Positions 58,197 through 64,000 of a stretch of DNA of 64,000 bases are shown here, one piece after another. Position 1 is the stretch's first letter. Each line of letters begins with the position of its first letter. Position numbers and translations under genes: made by a program. The notes beneath the pieces were generated by a model that ran no database searches, had not been told where the DNA came from, and saw nothing but the letters and a program-made list of their open reading frames with translations. The DNA comes from JAJDNH01 sp964552395 (GTDB taxonomy: Bacteria > Acidobacteriota > Thermoanaerobaculia > Thermoanaerobaculales > Sulfomarinibacteraceae). The stretch is from the NCBI GenBank assembly GCA_964552395.1, contig CAZKGM010000011.1, positions 1-64,000 of the forward strand. Reading direction: 5' to 3'.

Positions 58197-58990
58197 TCAC
58201 AGGTGCTGCTGCCAGTACTCAAGCATCCGTCTGTAGAGATCGATGCGGGCCGGACGGTCGCTGATGATGTGCTTGCGCATCGGGTAGACCATGACGTCGA
58301 ACGTCTTGCCGGCCTCGAGCAGCCGGTCGACGAAGTTCCAGGTGTTCTGCGGGTGCACGTTGTCGTCGTGCGTGCCGAGGACGAGCAGGATGCGGCCGTG
58401 CAGGTCCTTCGCGTACCGCAGCAGCGAGGTGTGCTCATACCCCTCCGGGTTGTCGGCCGGGGTCTTCATGAAGGTCTCGGCGAACTTGGTGTCGTAGAAG
58501 TGCCAGTCGGTGACCGGGGCAATGGCGATGCCGACCTTGAACTCCTGCGAGCGGGTCATCAGGAGCACGGTCGAGGTGCCGCCGCCGCTCCAGCCCCACA
58601 CCCCCACGCGGCTCCCGTCGACCCACGGGTGCGACTTGAGCCAGCGCACGCCCGCCACCATGTCGCCGAGCTCGACATCGCTCCACACCTTGCGGACGAC
58701 GGTGTCCTCGTCCGTCTTGCTGGCGCCAGTGGCGCTGCGGGGGTCGATGTTCATGACCACATAGCCGCGGTCGGCGAGGATCTGGTCGAACTTGGCGTTG
58801 AGGGCGAACGAGTAGTCGAAGGAGTCGGTCACCACTGGCGCCGCGGGCCCGCCGTAGATGTAGACGATCGCCGGGTACTTCTTCGCCGGGTCGAACCCCC
58901 TCGGCTTGATCAGGCGCACCTGCAGCGGGTGGCCGTCGGCGGCCGGCACCGTCAGCAGCTCGGGACACTGCCAGTCGAAGGCCTCGAGAA
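58197..58990 (-). pseudogene. 5'-truncated S9 (dipeptidyl-peptidase IV-like) peptidase
   Basis: The preserved part is the catalytic domain: PAIVYIYGGPAAPVVTDSF, nucleophile elbow GVWGWSGGGTS, Asp in GTHDDNVHPQNTW and His in MRKHIISD. Family members carry a signal peptide and a ~450-residue beta-propeller before it; both are absent. Similarity to the family begins near 58985 (CPELLTVPAADG). The frame stays open to 59144, but that part is unrelated and overlaps the start of the divergent SDR gene. Without a propeller or export signal it is most likely a non-functional remnant. Confidence 0.75.
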
Positions 58991-59036
58991 ATAGCGCTGC
59001 CACGGCCTCAGTTGTCCAGACGGAGGCAGTGTCACT

Positions 59037-59918
59037 ATGAAGAAGACCAGCGACCGGGTCATCCTGATCACCGGTGCCACGGACGGTCTCGGGAAGCGGG
59101 TCGCGCAGGACCTGGCGGGATCCGGAGCAACGGTTCTTCTTCACGGGCGAAGCCCGGCGAAGGGGGAGGCCACCGTTCGTGAGATCCGGGCCGCCACCCG
59201 CAACCGACAGCTCGCGTACTACAACGCCGACCTGTCATCGCTCGACGCGGTCCGACGTCTGGCCGAGGAGATCCTGGCCCATCAGGATCGCCTCGACGTG
59301 CTCATCAACAACGCTGGCATCGGCGTGGGGTCGCGCCGCGACGGACGCGAGCTGAGCAGGGACGGCTTCGAGCTGCGCTTCGCTGTCAACTACCTGGCGC
59401 CGTTCCGACTCACGCATCAGCTGCTGCCGCTGCTGCGGCGCTCGGCCCCGGCGAGGATTGTCAACGTTTCCTCGGTCGGGCAGCAGCCCATCGACTTCGA
59501 CAATGTCATGCTCGCGAGCTCGTACGACGGCCTGCGGGCGTACCGGCAGAGCAAGCTCGCGCAAGTCATGTTCACGTTCGACCTCGCCGACCGCCTGAAG
59601 GGCACGGGTATCACGGCCACCTGCCTCCACCCCGCAACCCTGATGAACACCAAGATGGTGCTCGACACCGACTACTTCGGGGGAGCGATGACGACGGTGG
59701 AGCAGGGCGCCAGCGCGGTGGAGTACCTCGCCACGTCGCCACAGTTGAACGGCGTCAGCGGCGAGTACTTCGACGGACGACGCCCGGCGCGGGCCAACCG
59801 CCAGGCCTACGACTGGGAGGCCCGGCGGCGCCTGTGGAGGTTGAGCGAACGGCTGACCGGTCTCGCCGGAGCTCCGGCCGCGCCAGACTCCCGTACGGCT
59901 CGACCTGTGAGAGACTGA
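59037..59918 (+). CDS. Short-chain dehydrogenase/reductase (293 aa)
   Basis: Rossmann motif ITGATDGLGKRV near residue 11, NNAG near 91, catalytic Ser in VNVSSVGQQ near 143 and Tyr/Lys in AYRQSK near 168. The arrangement fits retinol dehydrogenase/WW-oxidoreductase-like SDRs using NADP(H). The extended C-terminal 35 residues carry no motif. Its 5' region abuts the broken end of the S9 peptidase, suggesting that this gene arrived or was joined by the rearrangement. Substrate unknown. Confidence 0.92.
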   Translation: MKKTSDRVILITGATDGLGKRVAQDLAGSGATVLLHGRSPAKGEATVREIRAATRNRQLAYYNADLSSLDAVRRLAEEILAHQDRLDVLINNAGIGVGSRRDGRELSRDGFELRFAVNYLAPFRLTHQLLPLLRRSAPARIVNVSSVGQQPIDFDNVMLASSYDGLRAYRQSKLAQVMFTFDLADRLKGTGITATCLHPATLMNTKMVLDTDYFGGAMTTVEQGASAVEYLATSPQLNGVSGEYFDGRRPARANRQAYDWEARRRLWRLSERLTGLAGAPAAPDSRTARPVRD

Positions 59919-59921
59919 CGG

Positions 59922-60128
59922 GTGCCCTCTCTCGGAACGCTCATCGTCGGCCTCGCTGCCGGCATCATCGGCCTGGCGTACTTCGTCTACGGCAAGCGTG
60001 CGCAGCGGCTGATCTTCGTCGTCGCCGGCGTCGGCCTGTGCGTCTACCCGTACCTGGTCAGCGGCGTGCCGCTGGAGCTCCTCGTCGGCTCACTGCTGGC
60101 GGCCGCACCATTCGTGATCCGCGACTGA
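59922..60128 (+). CDS. Small membrane protein (68 aa)
   Basis: A GTG start 3 bases after the SDR stop. The product is two or three hydrophobic helices (about 5-22, 29-47, 50-63) with a positive loop YGKRAQR between. Small proteins of this shape (FVYGKRAQRL, GVGLCVYPYLV) recur as uncharacterised membrane proteins. It is probably co-transcribed with the SDR. Confidence 0.65.
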   Translation: MPSLGTLIVGLAAGIIGLAYFVYGKRAQRLIFVVAGVGLCVYPYLVSGVPLELLVGSLLAAAPFVIRD

Positions 60129-60296
60129 GCGGCCTGGAGGACACGAGGTGTCGGCGCAAGGGCGGACCGGCGCAGTCGCGAGTTGAAGGGTGGCCGTCGC
60201 TCTGGTCCGACCTTCGCATCCGCAGTTCCTCACCCTCGACTGGAACCTCTGTGGAACCAAACCGGCGGCGGCAGCGTCCTACTCTCGGGGCTCACA

Positions 60297-60941
60297 ATGA
60301 GGACCGCTGACTTCGAGCCGGAGTATCCGCGTCAAGGGCCGGAGGACGGCGTCGGAACTCGCCTGTGGATCGCTCTAGTCCTGGCCTGTTGCTTGCACGC
60401 GGTCCTGCTCTGCCTCCCGTGGTCGCCCGCGAAGTCTCTCGGATACTCCTCGGGCTCGCTTCACATGGTGCAACCGGTGAGATTCCAGCTCTCCCAGCTG
60501 TGGCAGCCGCCAGCCTTCCGCCGCGCCAGGCGCCGTCTCCGCCAGCCACCGCACCCACGACAACCCACTACTCCGAAGACAAAGCCTTCCTCGGCAGTCT
60601 CGAGGCACAAGGCAGGACCGACGGCGTTCCCCAAGACGAGGTCCTATCCCGGCGCCCTGGTGGCCGGGATCGACGTGGCAACCCCCGAAGTGCTGCACTC
60701 CGTGCGCCCGGAGTATCCGCCGGTCGCCGTCCGGGCACACCTCCAGGGAACCGTAGTTCTCCGACTCCTGATCGACGAGCGTGGAACGATCGCGGCGTGT
60801 GAACCCCTCCAGGTGCTTCCCTTCGGGCTCACTGATGTGTCGATCGCCGCGGTCCGTCAGTGGAGGTTCACACCGACGATGGTTCACGGCAAGCGCGTCA
60901 AGGTGCAGATGGACGTGACCGTCCGGTTCATCCTGAAGTAG
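60297..60941 (+). CDS. TonB-family energy-transducing protein (214 aa)
   Basis: The start at 60297 is the first ATG that keeps the N-terminal anchor (LWIALVLACCLHAVLLCLP, about 23-42). A basic, Pro-rich stretch (about 78-115) spans the periplasm and the last 85 residues form a TonB C-terminal domain: SVRPEYPPVAVRAHLQGTVV, IAAVRQWRFTPTMVHGKRV. TonB couples the proton gradient to outer-membrane receptors; no ExbB/ExbD or receptor is nearby. 60129-60296 has no other feature. Confidence 0.88.
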   Translation: MRTADFEPEYPRQGPEDGVGTRLWIALVLACCLHAVLLCLPWSPAKSLGYSSGSLHMVQPVRFQLSQLWQPPAFRRARRRLRQPPHPRQPTTPKTKPSSAVSRHKAGPTAFPKTRSYPGALVAGIDVATPEVLHSVRPEYPPVAVRAHLQGTVVLRLLIDERGTIAACEPLQVLPFGLTDVSIAAVRQWRFTPTMVHGKRVKVQMDVTVRFILK

Positions 60942-61003
60942 CCACGGCATCACTCGAACCGTGAGGTCGCGGGAAGGGCGAAGACACCGTGTACTGCGGT
61001 TTG

Positions 61004-61237
61004 CTATCGCGAATCGCTGAGCTCGAAGTCGTCGAAAACCACGCGTGAGGGCTTCTTCTCGGAGGTGGAGAAGAGACCGAAACGTCACCGGAACCAACCT
61101 CGCGCCCCTGGAGCATGCAGCTGGTAATCAGGTTGGTGTCGGAGTTGACGATCTCGTACACGCCGTGGTCATGGCCCGAGCGGTAGGTATCGTCGCGCTC
61201 TCGTTCCCACTCGCTGGTCGGGTCCGAGAAGTCATCC
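61004..61237 (-). pseudogene. Remnant of a gene for a secreted LamG/DUF1080-like domain
   Basis: On the minus strand a start-less frame reads DDFSDPTSEWERERDDTYRS and YEIVNSDTNLITSCMLQG, and a shifted frame continues RFGLFSTSEKKPSRVVFDDF with a natural stop (TAG) at 61004. 'DDFSDP...' at the front and 'VVFDDFEL' at the end are the usual borders of a concanavalin-like sugar-binding/3-keto-disaccharide domain. About 75 residues remain of ~180, so there has been an internal deletion with frame change and loss of the 5' part. It directly follows the S15 hydrolase stop. Confidence 0.65.
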
Positions 61238-63250
61238 TTAGCGATTCGCGCAGCGAATCGCTATGAAGCTGGGGTGGTCCGGGGTGTGATAGATCCGCTG
61301 CACGGCCTTGCGGTAGTCGTCCGGCTTGGCCCAGAAGATGTTGGGCACGAAGGTCTGCGGGTTGCGGTCATAGAGCGGGAACCAGCTCGACTGCACCTGC
61401 ACCATGATGCGGTGGCCGGGCAGGAAAACGTGGTTCGCGGCGGGCAGGGCGAAGCGATAGAGCAGCGGCTCTCCGGGAGCGATGGGCTCCGGCGTCTCCA
61501 GGCTCTCGCGGTAGCGGCCGCGGAAGATGTCGGCCGAGACCATGAGCTGGTAGCCTCCCATCTCCGGCTGCGCGGCCACCTCGTCCGGGTAGACGTCGAT
61601 CAGCTTCACCACCCAGTCGGAGTCGGTGCCGCTGGTGGAGGCCGTGATGTTGGCAACCGGCCTGCCGCTGATCTTGACCGGCTTCGTCAGGACATCGGAA
61701 ACGTAGGTGAGCACGTCGGGCCGGCCGGAGGCCTCGCGCTGGTCGTCGACCAGCCAGCGCACCCACGCCGCACCTCCCGCGTAGCCGATGGCGGGAGACG
61801 GGCGGCCGTGATAGGGCACGGGCTTGGCAGGATCGGAGACGTACTCGTCGAAGGGGGCGTCGCCCTCCTTCGGCGGCTCGAAAGCCAGCTGGAAACCGGC
61901 CTCCAGGTACAGCGGAGTCGGACGCATCTCGCTACCGTCGGGGCGGCTCGGGGGCCACGTCCGGAGACGCCGCCAGGTGTTGGCACCGGTCTCGAACGCC
62001 GTCACGGGCGCCGCGTCGGCGGTCGGCGCGCCCTGCTTGAGGTAGGAGTCGAGAAATGGCAGCAGGATGTCGCGGCGGAAGCTCAGCGCGGTGTCGCTGC
62101 CGAACCTGATGGCGCCGAGCGAGCTGCCATCGCGGATCTGCTGGCCGTGGCACCAGGGTCCCATCACCAGGAACACCTTGTCGTTGTGAATGTCCTTCGG
62201 CTCGATAGCCCGGTAGACAGCGAGTGCCCCGTAGATGTCCTCCTGGTCCCACAGCCCGTGGACCAGCATCACCGGCACCGTGAGGGGTTCTTGCGCCAGC
62301 ACCCGGTCCATCGCCTGGTCACGCCAGAAGGCGTCGTAGCTCGGGTGGGCGAGGATCTTGCGCCAGAAGCCGAGCTGCTCCATGCCGTGCCGCTTCCCCA
62401 GCTCGCCCGCCGAGCCCGCCCGCATGTACACGTCGTAGTCGTCGAAGTGGTCGGTCCACCACTTCACGTCCGAGTCGCCGGTCGCCTCCTGCTGGTAGAT
62501 GTAAGGCATGTTCTGCTGCCGGAAGGCGCCGTAGTGGAACCAGTCGTCTCCCATCCAGCCGTCGACCATCGGGTTCATCGGCACCGCCACCTTGAGCGCC
62601 GGGTGCGGATGCACCGTAGCCGTGAGGGCGAGGTAGCCGTCGTACGAGATGCCTATGATGCCGACCCTCCCATTGCTTTCCGGCACGTTCTTGACCAGCC
62701 AGTCGATGGTGTCCCAGGTGTCCGTGGCGTTGTCCACGGGTGTCGGGTTCTGTGGCCCCCGCATCGGCCGGTTCATCACGTAGTCGCCCGCGGAGCCGTA
62801 CTTGCCGCGCACGTCCTGGACCACGCGGATGTAGCCCCCGTCCACGGTCACGTCGGTGACGTTGTCGTACCCCTGGAGGACCGGCCCGAGGTGGGCACTG
62901 TCAGCATGGGTGGTGAGACGGGTCGCGTTATAGGGCGTGCGCGTGAGGAGGATCGGCGCGTCCTTCGCTCCCCGCGGCACGAGGATGACCGTGTGCAGCT
63001 TGACGCCGTCCCGCATCGGGATCATGACCTCGCGGCGAACGTGGTCGAAGGAGCCCGTTACGGGCTGGAACTTCGCCGGCGTCTCGCTCGGCAGGTCGGC
63101 GTAGGTCGTGGGCCGCGGCGTCGGTGTTTGCGCCGCCGCCGGCCCCACGAAGGCGAGTGCCAGAGTAAGCGCCGCCAGCGAGCGCGCGCGGCGGAGGCGG
63201 GGCGATTCGCGCAGCCCAGTGCCGTCGATCGTCGATCGAGGGACCTTCAT
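61238..63250 (-). CDS. Secreted CocE/NonD-family (S15) hydrolase (670 aa)
   Basis: A signal peptide occupies about residues 1-40 (basic start, then LAALTLALAFVGPAAAQ). The alpha/beta core has VMIPMRDGVKLHTVILVPRG near 74, nucleophile Ser in GIIGISYDGYLAL near 199, Asp in HGLWDQEDIYGA near 340 and His in MGPWCHGQQ near 370. The C-terminal jelly-roll domain (about 450-660) is of the CocE/X-Pro dipeptidyl-peptidase type. Family members hydrolyse acylated substrates such as cephalosporin esters, proline peptides or cocaine. The last residues (FIAIRCANR) are encoded by a perfect palindrome, so the natural C-terminus may have been altered. Confidence 0.92.
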   Translation of the reverse strand: MKVPRSTIDGTGLRESPRLRRARSLAALTLALAFVGPAAAQTPTPRPTTYADLPSETPAKFQPVTGSFDHVRREVMIPMRDGVKLHTVILVPRGAKDAPILLTRTPYNATRLTTHADSAHLGPVLQGYDNVTDVTVDGGYIRVVQDVRGKYGSAGDYVMNRPMRGPQNPTPVDNATDTWDTIDWLVKNVPESNGRVGIIGISYDGYLALTATVHPHPALKVAVPMNPMVDGWMGDDWFHYGAFRQQNMPYIYQQEATGDSDVKWWTDHFDDYDVYMRAGSAGELGKRHGMEQLGFWRKILAHPSYDAFWRDQAMDRVLAQEPLTVPVMLVHGLWDQEDIYGALAVYRAIEPKDIHNDKVFLVMGPWCHGQQIRDGSSLGAIRFGSDTALSFRRDILLPFLDSYLKQGAPTADAAPVTAFETGANTWRRLRTWPPSRPDGSEMRPTPLYLEAGFQLAFEPPKEGDAPFDEYVSDPAKPVPYHGRPSPAIGYAGGAAWVRWLVDDQREASGRPDVLTYVSDVLTKPVKISGRPVANITASTSGTDSDWVVKLIDVYPDEVAAQPEMGGYQLMVSADIFRGRYRESLETPEPIAPGEPLLYRFALPAANHVFLPGHRIMVQVQSSWFPLYDRNPQTFVPNIFWAKPDDYRKAVQRIYHTPDHPSFIAIRCANR
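61240..61262. repeat. Perfect 10-bp hairpin at the S15 gene end
   Basis: AGCGATTCGC (61240-61249) and GCGAATCGCT (61253-61262) are exact complements around a 3-base loop; they encode the final residues of the S15 hydrolase next to its stop codon. GCGAATCGCT recurs at 61009-61018, at the end of the neighbouring gene remnant. No T-run follows. A REP-like sequence or quasi-palindromic rearrangement scar is possible. Confidence 0.7.
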
Positions 63251-63305
63251 CGACGATGACTATATCAACTCGTTGCCGCGGATCACCAATCGCCAGTCCT
63301 GCGAC

Positions 63306-63803
63306 TCAGCGGCGACCGGGGGGCGGGAGTTCACCACCCTCGGGCGGCGGCAGCTGGCGCTGCTCGCGGCGCTGCTGCCAGCGCTCACCGATGCGCCGCC
63401 TGACCTCGCTCCGCAGCGCGTTGAGCTGCCGCCACTGCTGTGCGGTCATCAGCTGGCGGAAGCCGATCAGGAGCTCGAAGCGCTCGGCTTCCAGGCGTTG
63501 CCGTGCCTGCTGCAGATTGGCGAACGCCGCCCGCACTGCCTTGACATCGAAGTCGTCGCGCTCGGCGAGGTCGCCGAGCTGCAGCTCCGCCTTCTTGACC
63601 TCGGCGTTGAGGTCGATCATCCGTGGCGCGTGCGAGAACACCAGGTCGTGCATCTTCTTCTGCTGCTCGGGCGTGATCTGCAGGCGCTCGACCAGGCGCG
63701 GGTTCTGCCACCACTTGCCGGCAGGCATCTTGAAATCTGCCGCCCACAGGGTGCCGCCGACGGTCACCGTCACGGCAATCAACAGGGTCAGTGCTCGCTT
63801 CAT
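63306..63803 (-). CDS. Periplasmic Spy/CpxP-like LTxxQ protein (165 aa)
   Basis: CTGGAGGTGGAGC precedes the ATG. A signal peptide (about 1-22, ending LWAA) leads to a helical protein with WWQNPRLVERLQITPEQQKKM near 31, the L-T-x-x-Q-like motif of the Spy/CpxP/heavy-metal resistance family, and long charged helices (about 60-145). The C-terminal tail is Pro/Gly-rich. Such proteins are periplasmic chaperones or stress sensors. It is 22 bases downstream of the partial gene at the window edge and probably in its operon. Confidence 0.82.
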   Translation of the reverse strand: MKRALTLLIAVTVTVGGTLWAADFKMPAGKWWQNPRLVERLQITPEQQKKMHDLVFSHAPRMIDLNAEVKKAELQLGDLAERDDFDVKAVRAAFANLQQARQRLEAERFELLIGFRQLMTAQQWRQLNALRSEVRRRIGERWQQRREQRQLPPPEGGELPPPGRR

Positions 63804-63825
63804 GCTCCACCTCCAGGGACGCCCG

Positions 63826-64000
63826 CTACGACGCCGGGTTGGTCATCATGGACTCCATCTCGTCGGCCGTCGGCACCATTGGGCTCAGAGCCTCGAACCC
63901 GGGGACCTGGTCATCCGCCAGAGTGGCGTCGACCTCGGCCAGGATCTGCTCGACGGGCACCGCGGGCTTGACCGGCGCCGGCGCCTGGCGCCCGAACTGA
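63826..64000 (-). CDS. Partial gene at right edge (C-terminal 57 residues)
   Basis: The minus-strand frame enters from the window edge and ends at a TAG (63826-63828). Visible residues include VKPAVPVEQILAEVDATLAD and MVPTADEMESMMTNPAS; acidic, no Cys, no membrane segment. The start is outside the window. It lies directly ahead of the Spy-like gene; in comparable operons this position is held by a sigma-factor/anti-sigma or small hypothetical gene, but nothing here identifies it. Confidence 0.5.
   Translation of the reverse strand, partial: QFGRQAPAPVKPAVPVEQILAEVDATLADDQVPGFEALSPMVPTADEMESMMTNPAS

Noticed and set aside
61274..63259. 661-codon open frame on the plus strand
   Set aside because: Exact shadow of the S15 hydrolase; low-complexity His/Val/Arg composition and no family motif.

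Overview
The window is a high-GC, protein-dense stretch of a Gram-negative bacterial chromosome. Outer-membrane proteins, TonB and TolC-type export genes and lipoprotein-sorting functions mark it as diderm. An acidobacterial relative, or another high-GC lineage such as the Myxococcota, fits the mixture best: secreted S9, S15 and C1B peptidases, PAS-rich sensor kinases, a Haliangium-like microcompartment and very many 4-bp ATGA/GTGA gene overlaps. No rRNA or tRNA gene, marker gene or CRISPR array is present, so the phylum call is an inference. Most lines of the ORF list I was given are shadows of real genes and were set aside.

Layout. (1) 1-1.8 kb: a short repeat-rich stretch, a small Cys-rich protein and a secreted beta-propeller protein. 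(2) 2.0-11.6 kb: a PAS/sigma-54 activator divergent from an eight-gene, translationally coupled operon. The operon has a strong sigma-54 promoter and encodes an HdrD-like Fe-S subunit, a NarI/DsrM-like membrane subunit, a four-cluster ferredoxin, an NrfD protein fused to a six-heme cytochrome, one soluble PAS histidine kinase and three receiver-only response regulators. It looks like an Hmc/Dsr/Tmc-type transmembrane redox complex with a built-in signalling unit. (3) 11.9-23.4 kb: a LuxR regulator, aldo-keto reductase, exported C1B peptidase, PilZ protein, MFS transporter, B12-radical SAM protein, an OmpR-type two-component pair and an alpha/beta hydrolase. (4) 23.4-29.9 kb: a compact bacterial microcompartment (BMC) operon with one BMC-H, two BMC-T and three BMC-P shell genes plus an RpiB-like isomerase, a DeoC aldolase and a CoA-acylating aldehyde dehydrogenase. 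All three enzymes carry N-terminal helices resembling encapsulation peptides. A TetR gene with an excellent promoter and operator precedes it.

(5) 30.0-34.7 kb: a TetR-controlled TolC/EmrA/EmrB-like efflux operon. (6) 35.0-40.3 kb: a decayed Reg_prop/GGDEF gene (one nonsense codon, one frameshift) and a 1076-residue hybrid kinase. (7) 40.3-47.6 kb: a [2Fe-2S] protein, an acyl-ACP thioesterase and a TetR-controlled operon coding for a LolA-like protein, two FtsX-type permeases, an ATPase and an outer-membrane barrel. (8) 47.7-51.7 kb: pstSCAB behind a probable Pho box. (9) 51.7-64.0 kb: an AT-richer relic, a HIT protein, a hotdog thioesterase, a kinase-like protein without its phospho-acceptor His, a TIGR02186/TauE pair, soluble transhydrogenase, a truncated S9 peptidase, an SDR, a TonB protein, a gene remnant, an S15/CocE hydrolase and a Spy-like protein.

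Points most worth following: the sigma-54 redox/signalling operon; Cys-cluster PAS domains shared by its kinase and activator; the BMC enzymes with apparent targeting helices and a Cys-to-Asp change in RpiB; a ~166-bp palindromic repeat present twice, 46 kb apart, once right beside the pst promoter; and several freshly broken genes.
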